From Sideroxydans sp. CL21 (lineage in GTDB: Bacteria > Pseudomonadota > Gammaproteobacteria > Burkholderiales > Gallionellaceae), in assembly GCF_902459525.1 (NCBI RefSeq), contig NZ_LR699166.1:2368501-2432500 (forward strand): DNA of 64,000 bases. Direction: 5' to 3'. The stretch's first letter is position 1. Each line of letters begins with the position of its first letter. Below the pieces are notes generated by a model. The model was not told the DNA's origin. It searched no databases and worked only from the letters and a program-made list of their open reading frames with translations. A program made the position numbers and the translations under genes. Shown here piece after piece: positions 1 to 8,457 of this stretch.

Positions 1-861
1 ATCACCTCCGGCGGACAACTTCTCCTGTTGCTCGTCGGCATCAAACTGAAATCGCCTGCCGGATGGTTGTGGTGCCTGGGCATCATGGCTGTCGTCAGCC
101 TGTTCGCGTGGTACTCCACCCTGTACCGCCTGCGTGCGATCAGCGGCACACCCACATCGCGCATCGCTTCCGCCGCGCAAGGCTATGTGGAGTTGATCGG
201 ACAGGGCAGAGCGGACGGTGTCCCGATACTCTCCCGATATTCAAATCTGCCCTGCCTGTGGTGTCGCTATAAACTCGAGCGCAAACGCAGCGACAACAAG
301 GGATGGAATACCGAGGAACACGGCGAAAACAGCGCTCCGTTCATCATTGACGACGGCAGCGGCCGGTGCGTGGTCGATCCGCAAGGTGCGGAGGTGCTGA
401 CCAAACACAAGGACAGCTGGACCAAGGGCGACTATCGATACACTGAATGGCGACTGCTGGATATCGACTACATCTATGTCCTGGGCGAATTCAAGACAGT
501 GGGCGGCAGCAACACGACCCTCACGCAAGACGACTTGGTCAAGCAAGTGCTGTCCGAATGGAAAGCGGATAACGCCAACCTGCTCAAACGCTTTGACCTC
601 GACAATAACGGTGTACTCGACATGCAGGAATGGATGCTGGCGCGCTCGGCCGCCAAACGCGAAGCAGAAAAACGCATGAACGAAGTGCTCGCGGAACCGG
701 ATGTCAATTTCATGCTGCAGCCGCGTGACGGGCAGCTGTTCCTCATCAGCAATTTCGACCAAGACAAGCTCGCGCTTCGCTACAAACTGTGGGCATGGGC
801 GCACATCGTCATCCTCTTTGGCGCACTTCTCAGTATGGCCTGGATAGTGAGGCAGCCCTGA
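1..861 (+). CDS. GIDE-domain membrane protein with an EF-hand loop (5' end missing)
   Basis: The reading frame is open from the first base, so the gene starts upstream of the window; a TTG at 28 is only an internal candidate. The product has one hydrophobic segment near the start, a segment with the AAQGYVELIGQG pattern typical of the GIDE (MUL1-like) domain found in bacterial membrane proteins, and a second membrane helix at the C-terminus (about bases 780-850). The topology, a soluble domain between two helices, fits that family. Bases 595-630 encode DLDNNGVLDMQE, a textbook 12-residue EF-hand calcium loop with acidic or amide residues at positions 1, 3, 5, 9 and 12. Bacterial GIDE proteins lack a RING domain and their role is unknown; calcium binding is an inference. 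Confidence 0.75.
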   Translation: MTSGGQLLLLLVGIKLKSPAGWLWCLGIMAVVSLFAWYSTLYRLRAISGTPTSRIASAAQGYVELIGQGRADGVPILSRYSNLPCLWCRYKLERKRSDNKGWNTEEHGENSAPFIIDDGSGRCVVDPQGAEVLTKHKDSWTKGDYRYTEWRLLDIDYIYVLGEFKTVGGSNTTLTQDDLVKQVLSEWKADNANLLKRFDLDNNGVLDMQEWMLARSAAKREAEKRMNEVLAEPDVNFMLQPRDGQLFLISNFDQDKLALRYKLWAWAHIVILFGALLSMAWIVRQP

Positions 862-994
862 CTTTCGGAAATCTTTTTCTCTGAAATGGTCTAATATAAG
901 TTGATGGTGGGAATGCGGGAAATACAACCACCACCGGTATTGTTTTCCCCTGGACATCGGGTATCCGTTTGCAACAAACAGAGAGGAGCTTGCG

Positions 995-1537
995 ATGAAA
1001 AACTATCTTGCCATTGGGCTTTTCGCACTATCAGTTTCACTGCCTGCCTATGCAGCACTCAGCACCGGTGCAATAGCGCCGAATTTTGTTACCCAGGCAT
1101 CACTGGGCGGCAAAGTATTCACATACTCCCTCGGCGATGCACTGAAGAAGGGGCCTGTGGTGCTGTATTTCTATCCGGCCGCGTTCACAAAGGGCTGTAC
1201 GATCGAAGCACATGACTTTGCCGATGCCATCGAAAAATACAAGGCTCTCGGTGCGACAGTGATAGGTGTTTCGCATGACGATATCGAGAAGTTGAACAAG
1301 TTCTCAGTGAGCGAATGCCGGGAAAAATTCCCGGTGGCGGCCGATCCGGACCAGAGCATCATGAAATCCTACGATGCGATACTCGCGGCAAAACCGGAAT
1401 ATGCCAACCGGGTTTCCTACGTCATCTCCCCCGCCGGCAATGTCATATTTTCATACGCCGACATGAACCCGGACAAACATGTCGAATACACGCTTGAAGC
1501 CGTGCGGAAATGGAATGCGGAACACAAGCCGAATTGA
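995..1537 (+). CDS. exported peroxiredoxin (AhpC/TSA family)
   Basis: This 180-residue protein starts with a Sec signal peptide (residues 1-20, ending PAYA) and continues as a thioredoxin-fold peroxiredoxin. The peroxidatic cysteine lies in AAFTKGCTIEAHDF (Cys68), and Cys108 in SVSECREKF is a possible resolving residue. It should reduce hydrogen peroxide or organic peroxides outside the cytoplasm using a periplasmic thiol donor. A clear ribosome site (GAGAGGAG) precedes the ATG. It stands alone, convergent with uup. The spacing of the two cysteines (40 residues) differs from the 5-residue spacing of the other peroxiredoxin in this window at 3929-4468, so the two are not recent duplicates. Confidence 0.9.
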   Translation: MKNYLAIGLFALSVSLPAYAALSTGAIAPNFVTQASLGGKVFTYSLGDALKKGPVVLYFYPAAFTKGCTIEAHDFADAIEKYKALGATVIGVSHDDIEKLNKFSVSECREKFPVAADPDQSIMKSYDAILAAKPEYANRVSYVISPAGNVIFSYADMNPDKHVEYTLEAVRKWNAEHKPN

Positions 1538-1583
1538 CCCAGAGGGAACAAAAAGGCGTTATCAGGAATCTCTTCGGAACTCC

Positions 1584-3482
1584 CTATTTGTTCTCCAGCG
1601 CCTCCCAGCGCGCCATCAGCTGCAATAACTCGTTTTCGATCTCTGTTGCACGCTGCTGAAGTTGTTTGGCATGCGACGGATTGTCGCGAAAAAGCGCACC
1701 CGCCCCCAAGGCTGCAGTGATCTCCTCCTGCTCGCGTTCCAGCACTTCAATGCGCTGCGGCATCTCGTCCAGTTCCCGCTGCTCCTTGAAACTGAGCTTG
1801 GCCGAAGTCTTCGGCTTCTCCGCAACGGCCTTGGCCGCCGACTTCTGTGGCGACGCGGCTGATGACTTTTGAGCAGATTCGAATTTCTTCACGCGCACCC
1901 AGTCCTCGTAACCGCCGACGTATTCCATCAGCTTGCCGTCGCCCTCGAAGGCAATCACTTGCGTCACCACATTATCGAGGAAAGTACGGTCGTGACTGAC
2001 GATGAACAACGTACCGTCATATTGCATCAGTAATTCTTCCAGCAATTCCAGCGTTTCGATATCGAGGTCGTTGGTCGGTTCGTCCAGCACCAGCACGTTG
2101 GAAGGCCGCGTAAACAGGCGCGCCAGCAACAGGCGGTTGCGTTCGCCGCCGGAGCAGCTCTTTACCGGCGAACGCGCGCGTTCCGGTGCAAACAAAAAGT
2201 CGCCGAGATAGCTGATCACATGTTTCTTCGCACCGCCGATCTCGATGAAATCCGAGCCCTGGCTGATGGTGTCTGCCAGCGTGGCGTTGTCGTCGAGCTG
2301 CGCGCGCAACTGGTCGAAGTAGGCCACGCTTAGTTTGGTGCCCAGTTTCACCTCGCCGCTGTCCGGCTCCATCTCGCCCAGAATGATCTTGAGCAGCGTG
2401 CTCTTGCCCGCACCGTTGGGGCCGAGCAAACCGATCTTGTCGCCGCGCTGGATGCGGCAGGAGAAGTCGTCTATGACCTTGCGCGTGCCGAATGACTTGC
2501 TGACATGCGACAGTTCCGCCACCAGCTTGCCGGAGCGGTCGCCGACGTCCAGATTCATCTCCACCTTGCCGAGCTTTTCACGCCGCGCCGCACGCTCCAG
2601 CCGCAACGATTCCAGCCGCAGCACACGCCCCTCGTTGCGCGTACGCCGCGCCTTGACGCCCTGACGTATCCATACCTCTTCCTGCGCCAACACCTTGTCA
2701 AACTTGGCATTCACCACCGCCTCGTCCGCCAGCATGCGCTCCTTGATCTTCTGGTACGCCGCGAAGTTGCCGGGAAAACTCGACAGCTTGCCGCGATCGA
2801 GCTCGACGATGCGCGTGGCGACGTTATCCAGGAAACGCCTGTCGTGCGTGACCAGCAGCACGCTGCCGCGGAAGCCCGTCAGCAGCCCCTCCAGCCATTC
2901 GATGGAGGCAAAATCCAAATGGTTGGTCGGCTCGTCCAGGATCAACACTTCCGGTTCAGCCACCAGCGCCTGCGCCAAGGCCACGCGCTTGCGCACACCG
3001 CCGGATAAGGAACCCACCAGCGCTTCAGGATCGAGTTCGAGTCGCTGGATAGCGGTCTCGATGCGCGCCTGTACCGCCCACCCGTTCTGCGCTTCCAGTT
3101 TGGTCTGCAGCGGTTGCATCTCTTCCAGCAGTTTGTCGTAATCGGCATCGGGTTCGGCCAATTGGTGCGACAGATGGTGGTAATCCGTGATGAGCTGATG
3201 CAACTCGCCGAGGCCGCGCGCCACTTCGTCGAATACCGTGGCATTGGCATCCAGCACCGGCTCCTGGCTGACAAAACAGATACGCGCGGAGGGCTGGCGC
3301 CACAGTGTCCCGTCGTCGAGATGCGCCTGTCCGGCGAGCACCTTGAGCAGGCTGGATTTGCCCCCGCCGTTGCGCCCGATCAGCCCGACGCGTTCCCCTT
3401 CGTCGAGTTGAAATTCCACATGGTCCAACAGTGCTACGTGACCAAAGGCCAGCGAGGCTTTATCCAGCGTGATATACGGCAT
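1584..3482 (-). CDS. uup: ABC-F ATPase Uup
   Basis: This 632-residue protein has two ABC ATPase cassettes without membrane segments, the ABC-F layout. Walker A is GRNGGGKS in the first cassette and GPNGAGKS in the second; the signature motifs are LSGGVRKR and CSGGERNR, and the Walker B/DEPTNHLD and DEPTNDLD motifs follow. After the second cassette comes a charged linker rich in Ala/Lys/Ser and a C-terminal coiled coil (about residues 560-630), which distinguishes Uup from other ABC-F proteins. Family members act on ribosomes or on branched DNA intermediates. The start codon directly abuts the stop of the upstream small membrane protein gene, so the two are probably cotranscribed. Confidence 0.95.
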   Translation of the reverse strand: MPYITLDKASLAFGHVALLDHVEFQLDEGERVGLIGRNGGGKSSLLKVLAGQAHLDDGTLWRQPSARICFVSQEPVLDANATVFDEVARGLGELHQLITDYHHLSHQLAEPDADYDKLLEEMQPLQTKLEAQNGWAVQARIETAIQRLELDPEALVGSLSGGVRKRVALAQALVAEPEVLILDEPTNHLDFASIEWLEGLLTGFRGSVLLVTHDRRFLDNVATRIVELDRGKLSSFPGNFAAYQKIKERMLADEAVVNAKFDKVLAQEEVWIRQGVKARRTRNEGRVLRLESLRLERAARREKLGKVEMNLDVGDRSGKLVAELSHVSKSFGTRKVIDDFSCRIQRGDKIGLLGPNGAGKSTLLKIILGEMEPDSGEVKLGTKLSVAYFDQLRAQLDDNATLADTISQGSDFIEIGGAKKHVISYLGDFLFAPERARSPVKSCSGGERNRLLLARLFTRPSNVLVLDEPTNDLDIETLELLEELLMQYDGTLFIVSHDRTFLDNVVTQVIAFEGDGKLMEYVGGYEDWVRVKKFESAQKSSAASPQKSAAKAVAEKPKTSAKLSFKEQRELDEMPQRIEVLEREQEEITAALGAGALFRDNPSHAKQLQQRATEIENELLQLMARWEALENK

Positions 3483-3929
3483 TTAACTTTTCTTTTCTTG
3501 TGGCAGTGAGGATTGATAGAGCAGCGAAAACCCGATGGCAAAACAGCCCATCGCGAAGTAACCGAAAGCCGTGGTGAATGTATCCAGAACCAGATGCGTG
3601 TTGTGGCCCTCGATACCGGACTCGAATAACTGGAACACGAACAACAGACACGCCAGTACATTTCCCGCCAATAACACCCGTCGTCCAAGTTTGTAACCAT
3701 TGCCTTCCGGTTTTCCTTGCGGTGGCAAGCCACGCATGAAGTGCCATGCCACATAGATGATCAGCAGCAACAGCAGCGCGCCGACGATGCGCCCCGCCAC
3801 ACTGCCTTCCGGGGTAGGCGCGCCCAGCATCTCCAGCAGGGCATTCCCTGCTGCAGCCACCCATCCCATGGCCAGTGTCTGCAACATAAAGAACCACGCG
3901 GCAAATATGTTCAAATTTTGATGTTTCAT
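3483..3929 (-). CDS. small four-helix membrane protein of unknown function
   Basis: The 148-residue product has four hydrophobic stretches (about residues 8-30, 45-64, 84-103 and 115-137) with short loops, one carrying a basic patch before the third helix. I do not recognise the family. Its ATG shares one base with the stop codon of the peroxiredoxin gene upstream, and its stop is immediately followed by the start of uup, so it is the middle gene of a tightly packed three-gene operon. That placement supports it being real; it gives no firm clue to function. Confidence 0.8.
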   Translation of the reverse strand: MKHQNLNIFAAWFFMLQTLAMGWVAAAGNALLEMLGAPTPEGSVAGRIVGALLLLLIIYVAWHFMRGLPPQGKPEGNGYKLGRRVLLAGNVLACLLFVFQLFESGIEGHNTHLVLDTFTTAFGYFAMGCFAIGFSLLYQSSLPQEKKS

Positions 3930-4468
3930 TACTTTTCTTTCGCAGCCAGCTGCTGTAAATCTTCGATGATTTCGGTCGAGTGTCTGGAAGTCTCGACCTT
4001 TGTGTACACTTTGACGACTTTGCCTTTAGGGTCGATCAGAAAAGTGTAGCGTTTGGCGAACTTGAACAGCCACAGATTCATCAACGCACCGTAGCGCGCC
4101 GCCACCTCGGCGGACTTGTCCGCCAGCAAAGGGAACGGCAGGTGATATTTTTTGGCAAATTCGGCATGGCTGTCGCTGGCGTCCACACTGATACCCACCA
4201 CCTGCGCACCCAACGCCGCCAGCTTGTGCAAGTCATCGCGAAAAGCGCAAGCCTCCTGCGTGCAACCCGGCGTATCGTCCTTGGGGTAGAAATACAGCAC
4301 CAGCCATTTACCCGCGAATTCCTCGAGGTTATGCCGCACCCCGTTCTGGTCGGGCAAATCGAAGTCCGGCGCACCCTCGCCCACCTTGGGCAACTCACCC
4401 GCGCGCGCCATCTGGCTCACCAGTAAAGATAATGAAGCAAGCAAACCGAGCAGAATCAGCCATTTCAT
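3929..4468 (-). CDS. exported Bcp/PrxQ-type peroxiredoxin
   Basis: A peroxiredoxin of the Bcp/PrxQ class with an N-terminal hydrophobic signal or anchor. The motif DDTPGCTQEACAF holds the peroxidatic and resolving cysteines five residues apart (Cys69 and Cys74 from the chosen start), the arrangement of atypical two-cysteine Bcp enzymes. I chose the ATG at 4468 because GGGGAG lies four bases upstream; an ATG twelve bases earlier lacks that spacing. The membrane-proximal location implies peroxide reduction outside the cytoplasm. It is first in an operon with a small membrane protein and uup and is divergent from the tRNA gene. Confidence 0.9.
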   Translation of the reverse strand: MKWLILLGLLASLSLLVSQMARAGELPKVGEGAPDFDLPDQNGVRHNLEEFAGKWLVLYFYPKDDTPGCTQEACAFRDDLHKLAALGAQVVGISVDASDSHAEFAKKYHLPFPLLADKSAEVAARYGALMNLWLFKFAKRYTFLIDPKGKVVKVYTKVETSRHSTEIIEDLQQLAAKEK

Positions 4469-4545
4469 GAGGCTCCCCATGTCTTCGGATAATTGGGGGA
4501 CGGATTTTACGTTAGAATGCGCCCGATTCTGAATGATTCGCTCAG

Positions 4546-4620
4546 GTCCTCGTAGTTAAATGGATATAACCGGCCCCTCCTAAGGGTCAATTACAGGTTC
4601 GATTCCTGTCGGGGACACCA
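4546..4620 (+). tRNA. tRNA-Arg (anticodon CCT)
   Basis: A 75-base cloverleaf with acceptor stem GTCCTCG pairing CGGGGAC (one G-T pair), anticodon stem GGCCC/GGGTC around loop CTCCTAA giving anticodon CCT, T arm with GGTTCGATTCC, discriminator A and an encoded CCA end. It decodes AGG. The block to its right (4717-8457) is accessory in character, and tRNA 3' ends are common integration sites, but I see no integrase gene and no repeat of the tRNA end in this window. Confidence 0.97.
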
Positions 4621-4716
4621 AATATCCGATCACCCCATCCAGTTTGTGCCGGGAACCATAACATTGCCGCTCTGGCAGGCTTATGCTTCCAAATCAGCGA
4701 CGGCAAAGATATCCAT

Positions 4717-5487
4717 TCAACTTGAAGTTCTTACGAAGTCCGCCAAGTCGGTCAAGCTTTTCCCCACCAAATCAGGCACTGCGCCGAGCCTTTCTACGGG
4801 AAGATTAAGACGATTAACCCAGAAAGTTGTGTAACCGAATGACTTCGCCCCAGCCGCATCCCATCCGGCAAATGGGACAAAGAGAATTTCCTCTCGTTTC
4901 AGATTAAACGCATCGATCGCCATCTGGTAAGCGCGAGGGTCGGGTTTATACGTTTTTATTTTGTCGGTGCTAAGAACATGTTCAAAAACACCCTCAAGTC
5001 CGGAGTTCTTAATGCCTGCGTCGAGTATCTTGGATGTTGCGTTGGATAGAAACGCCAGTCGGATGCCATTACTTTTAAGTGACTGTAATGCTGGCGGCAC
5101 ATCGGGCCAAGCCCTGAGTTCAAGATACTTACCCATCAGTAGTTTGCGTTTGTCCGGAGTCAAATCAAGCTTCAGCATTTCGCATGAAAACACCAAAGCA
5201 TCTTCCGTTACCTGCCAGAAATCCGCATAGTGGCCGGATAAGGCGCGCAACCACTGATATTCAAACTGTCTGGTGCGCCATGCGTTGCTGAGTTCAGCGC
5301 CACTGCCAGGGAAGAGTTGCTCAGCAAGCGCAAAAACAGATCGTGGATCAAAGATCGGAAAAGCATCGAAGGCAATAGCTTTGATCTTTTGTTTTGCACT
5401 AGCATGAGCTAGCGGGATGGACGCCAGAAAGCCAGCTGCAGCGCCTGCGGCGGCGAGATTGAGAAACTCTCGGCGATCTAATTGCAT
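4717..5487 (-). CDS. Tat-exported HAD-superfamily (haloacid dehalogenase type II-like) protein
   Basis: The 256-residue product begins with a twin-arginine signal (DRREFLNLAAAGAAAGFLAS) and then a type II haloacid dehalogenase-like fold. Motif I is AFDAFPIFDPRS, keeping the nucleophile Asp but lacking the usual YGT after it; motif II is LSNAT; the lysine motif is KTYKPDPRAY; motif IV is FVPFAGWDAAGAKSFGY, with the WDxxGAK core. Compared with characterised L-2-haloacid dehalogenases the catalytic Thr after the nucleophile and the Ser/Asn of VSSNAWD are replaced, so the substrate may differ. Export by Tat is unusual for this superfamily. AGGAAGG precedes the ATG. Confidence 0.85.
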   Translation of the reverse strand: MQLDRREFLNLAAAGAAAGFLASIPLAHASAKQKIKAIAFDAFPIFDPRSVFALAEQLFPGSGAELSNAWRTRQFEYQWLRALSGHYADFWQVTEDALVFSCEMLKLDLTPDKRKLLMGKYLELRAWPDVPPALQSLKSNGIRLAFLSNATSKILDAGIKNSGLEGVFEHVLSTDKIKTYKPDPRAYQMAIDAFNLKREEILFVPFAGWDAAGAKSFGYTTFWVNRLNLPVERLGAVPDLVGKSLTDLADFVRTSS

Positions 5488-5529
5488 GATGAGCCCTTCC
5501 TAAAAGTACTTTGAAAGAAAATTTGTGTA

Positions 5530-6417
5530 TTAGCGACCAGGCCAAATGAACTCGACCCGGATTCCACTCGGTTCATAGCACATCAGATGTTTTGCAGGCC
5601 CTTGCCCTAATAGCTCTGGAGAAAATTCAATTTGGATGTCGTTGGTGATTAGCCTTTCATGTATATCGTTTAGATCATTTTCATTTCCAACCTGAAACGC
5701 CACATGATGCAGGCCGACATTCCTGTTCTTATTGAATTGATTAGACGGCTGCTCCTTGATCGTCCAAAGGGTCACCATCATGGTGCCATCGCTGACATAG
5801 ACGGCAGGATATTCCTCATTCCTGCGTACTTCTTTCCAGCCCAGTAGGGATACAAAGAAGTTTGCACTTTCTTCCAACTTGGAAACCGTTAAACCGATGT
5901 GATGCGCCCCTTGGGTAATCGGCCTGAAATAATCTCTGCGCAGTAATTCCATCTTCAGAAAATCGGTCAGCTTATGATTGACGACCAATTGGCATTCGCC
6001 GCAGGGGGAAAATCGCCGCTGCCTGTACAGCTCTATCGCTCTCGGGTTGTTTTTGCGAACAATGAGATGAATGCGTTGCAATCCAAGCTCATCGAAGCCT
6101 ATCTGCAAAGTTCTGTCACTGATGATCCGGCCAAAACCACGGCCAATTTTGTCCGCACGCAAGGCAATACGAAACTCGGCTTCGCCTTGCGCGTTCAGGC
6201 AAAGGATAGTGAAGGCGATCAGTTCACCTGACTGCTCCGCGACATAAATCCGTGCATTCGGCTGGCCACGGAATTGCGCAATCCAGCCAGTTTGTCTCAG
6301 GGCATGATCCAGAGCCGCGAATTCCGCCGGATAGGGCGGCCAGTTTTCGATGGTAATTTCATCTTGCGCCGCAAAAGCACGCAATTGAATCATGTCATCC
6401 GATTTGCAATGCTTCAT
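5530..6417 (-). CDS. GNAT acetyltransferase - VOC domain fusion protein
   Basis: Two domains are joined in 295 residues. The N-terminal half (about 10-160) is a GNAT acetyltransferase: RADKIGRGFGRI resembles the acetyl-CoA pyrophosphate loop, and RKNNPRAIELYRQRRF is the typical C-terminal GNAT strand-helix. The C-terminal half (about 168-293) is a vicinal-oxygen-chelate (glyoxalase/dioxygenase) domain, with metal-ligand candidates in HHIGLTV, HHVAFQV and IRVEFIW. The ATG overlaps the stop of the cysteine hydrolase gene (ATGA), so both are translated from one message. A detoxification or modification role is plausible, but no substrate can be named. Confidence 0.85.
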   Translation of the reverse strand: MKHCKSDDMIQLRAFAAQDEITIENWPPYPAEFAALDHALRQTGWIAQFRGQPNARIYVAEQSGELIAFTILCLNAQGEAEFRIALRADKIGRGFGRIISDRTLQIGFDELGLQRIHLIVRKNNPRAIELYRQRRFSPCGECQLVVNHKLTDFLKMELLRRDYFRPITQGAHHIGLTVSKLEESANFFVSLLGWKEVRRNEEYPAVYVSDGTMMVTLWTIKEQPSNQFNKNRNVGLHHVAFQVGNENDLNDIHERLITNDIQIEFSPELLGQGPAKHLMCYEPSGIRVEFIWPGR

Positions 6418-7040
6418 ACAGCGACTTCCAAACCGCGCGCTCTGCGGTTAGATCGGTAGATCGAATCGCGTTCCGCTGCGTTGCCCTGTCGCAACATCTC
6501 TACCCATTCGGCAGCCGACATCACCGCCGCAAAGCGCGATTGCAGCACCACGCTCATCACCCGATGTATTTCCTCCGCCGTCACCCGACCGGCGCGATTC
6601 TCATACGACACCGAGCCGGAGGCGTCGCTTATGAATTCCACCGAGAAGCCACTATGGAAGGCATGCAGCATGGTCGATAGGTTGCAGTTATGAGTCATAT
6701 AACCGACCACCGCAACGGTATCGATGTCGCGCTGGCGTAGCCATGCTTCCAAGTCAGTCCCCGCAAATGCGCTGGGTAATTTCTTGGCAACATAATGGTC
6801 GTAAGGACGCGAAGCAACGATCTCGTGCAACGCTACTCCTGCAGAGCCTTCGGCCATGAATGGAGCGTTGGGGGGCAGGATATTCTGCACGACCACCACC
6901 GGAATCGCAGCAGCGCGGGCGGCATCCATAACTGTCCCGATATTGCGCAATGAGTCTTGCACCTCGGGAAATTCAATCGGCAATTCTCCGCCAACGTAAT
7001 CATTCTGGACATCGACAACAATCAAAGCACGGCGTGTCAT
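6414..7040 (-). CDS. cysteine hydrolase, isochorismatase-like family
   Basis: A 208-residue isochorismatase-fold hydrolase. The catalytic triad is visible as Asp10 in VVDVQNDYV, a lysine in VAKKLPSAF (about residue 87) and Cys119 in VGYMTHNCN. Members hydrolyse amides, carbamoyl groups or isochorismate in the cytoplasm; the Cys and Lys favour an amidase or nicotinamidase-like reaction. It is first in an operon with the GNAT-VOC fusion and divergent from a GlxA-type regulator at 7147, an arrangement often seen when such a regulator controls its neighbouring hydrolase. Confidence 0.9.
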   Translation of the reverse strand: MTRRALIVVDVQNDYVGGELPIEFPEVQDSLRNIGTVMDAARAAAIPVVVVQNILPPNAPFMAEGSAGVALHEIVASRPYDHYVAKKLPSAFAGTDLEAWLRQRDIDTVAVVGYMTHNCNLSTMLHAFHSGFSVEFISDASGSVSYENRAGRVTAEEIHRVMSVVLQSRFAAVMSAAEWVEMLRQGNAAERDSIYRSNRRARGLEVAV

Positions 7041-7146
7041 AGCGGCCTCCTTACAAGTTGATCAAAACGAACAGGGCGAAGTATTTCCGGCTTTGGCTTT
7101 TGACATAAGTGGCCTGAATGCCATTTTCAGATACAATCGGGCCATT

Positions 7147-8118
7147 ATGAAAACTCCTGCAAAAAATTCGGATTTGTACGCTGTCATCGCTTTCAATGGC
7201 ATCAGTCCATTTCATTTGTCAGTGCCTTGCATCATTTTTCGCCCTGACGCCAATAACAGTAAGGTGCCCGATTTCAAGCTTAAGGTGTGCGCGGCTGACC
7301 CCTCTCCCATACAGACCAACGCCGGTTATGCGATCCATGCCACACACAGTTTCGCCGCGCTCAAAGATGCAGGAACGGTCATCGTACCGAGCTGGCACGA
7401 CACCGCTGAGTTACCGCCAAAAACGTTGATCGATGCGTTGCGCAAAGCTCATCAGCGCGGCGCCAAAATCGTCAGCTTTTGTCTCGGCTCATTTGTGTTG
7501 GCTGCGGCAGGACTGCTGGATGGTCGCAGGGCAACCACCCATTGGAAATGTGCGGCTGAATTGGCAGAGCGGTATCCGCTCATCGATGTAAAGCCTGATG
7601 TCTTGTATGTAGACGAGGGGGACATCGTTACTTCTGCCGGATGTGCCGCAGCCATAGACTGCTGCCTGCATTTGCTGCGTACGGAGCATGGAGCCGAAGT
7701 CGCAAATCACATTGCACGACGCATGGTCGTTTCCCCATTTCGGCAGGGAGGGCAGGCTCAATTCATCGAACAACCCGTATTCAGCTCGGTTACACCGGAC
7801 CGTCTTTCTCTACTGATGGATTGGATGTCCCAAAATCTGGATGCTGCGCATACTCTGGACGATCTGGCAGAACGGGCATTGATGAGCCGCCGAACGTTTA
7901 CGCGCCGGTTTCGCCAGATGGCAGGAACAACCGTTGGGGAATGGTTGCTGAACCAGCGTTTGGCCTTGTCGCAACGCATGCTTGAAACGACCGACAAGCC
8001 GATTGAGATCGTTGCAGAAACGGCCGGGTTTGCTTCGCCCGCGATATTCCGCCGCAGTTTCGGACAAGCATTCGGCATCAAACCTTCAGCCTATCGCAAA
8101 GAGTTTCGCGGCGAGTAG
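7147..8118 (+). CDS. GlxA-family AraC-type transcriptional regulator
   Basis: The 323-residue protein has an N-terminal DJ-1/PfpI-like domain (about 10-195; the nucleophile-elbow region reads GAKIVSFCLGSFVLAAAGLL) and a C-terminal AraC double helix-turn-helix (about 225-320; ALMSRRTFTRRFRQMAGTT and VAETAGFASPAIFRRSFGQAFG). I took the ATG at 7147 rather than upstream in-frame codons because the conserved domain begins right after it. It faces the cysteine hydrolase/GNAT-VOC operon across about 100 bp and probably regulates it. The N-terminal domain in such regulators senses a ligand and is usually not catalytic. Confidence 0.92.
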   Translation: MKTPAKNSDLYAVIAFNGISPFHLSVPCIIFRPDANNSKVPDFKLKVCAADPSPIQTNAGYAIHATHSFAALKDAGTVIVPSWHDTAELPPKTLIDALRKAHQRGAKIVSFCLGSFVLAAAGLLDGRRATTHWKCAAELAERYPLIDVKPDVLYVDEGDIVTSAGCAAAIDCCLHLLRTEHGAEVANHIARRMVVSPFRQGGQAQFIEQPVFSSVTPDRLSLLMDWMSQNLDAAHTLDDLAERALMSRRTFTRRFRQMAGTTVGEWLLNQRLALSQRMLETTDKPIEIVAETAGFASPAIFRRSFGQAFGIKPSAYRKEFRGE

Positions 8119-8130
8119 GGTTGCATGAGC

Positions 8131-8457
8131 TCAACCCTCAGGGAAATATACAAAGATTACACAGCCATGCTTTGACTGGGGGATATGCGCGGAGTCAACG
8201 GGATTGTGAATGAAAGTACCTGCCGAATAATCGTGGACACCGTCGCAAAACACGCCAGATACCACGAAGATTTCTTCAGGGCCGGGAGAGTGGGTATCAA
8301 GGGTTGTGAATTTGGCACCGGCGTCGATTTCGAGAATCTGGGCCTTGGCACCGTTCGCTCCCTGCCAGAGAATACGTTTTCGAATCCCCGGAAAGATTTC
8401 CTTCGCAGGAAGGTCTCGCCAATTCGCCGAAACTACGCCTTCAAGGTTAATCACCAT
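8131..8457 (-). CDS. ChrR-like cupin domain protein
   Basis: A 108-residue single-domain cupin. The motif SPGPEEIFVVSGVFCDG followed by GTFIHNPVDSAHIP matches the ChrR-like cupin (cupin_7) pattern, although the first metal-binding His-x-His is not obvious and only scattered His and Glu residues remain. The gene is convergent with the GlxA regulator, with only 12 bp between the stops. A role as a small-molecule or metal-binding accessory protein is possible; nothing specific can be inferred. Confidence 0.8.
   Translation of the reverse strand: MVINLEGVVSANWRDLPAKEIFPGIRKRILWQGANGAKAQILEIDAGAKFTTLDTHSPGPEEIFVVSGVFCDGVHDYSAGTFIHNPVDSAHIPQSKHGCVIFVYFPEG

Noticed and set aside
4546-8457. Genomic island inserted at tRNA-Arg
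   Set aside because: No integrase, and no second copy of the tRNA 3' end was found in the window; accessory gene content alone is not sufficient.
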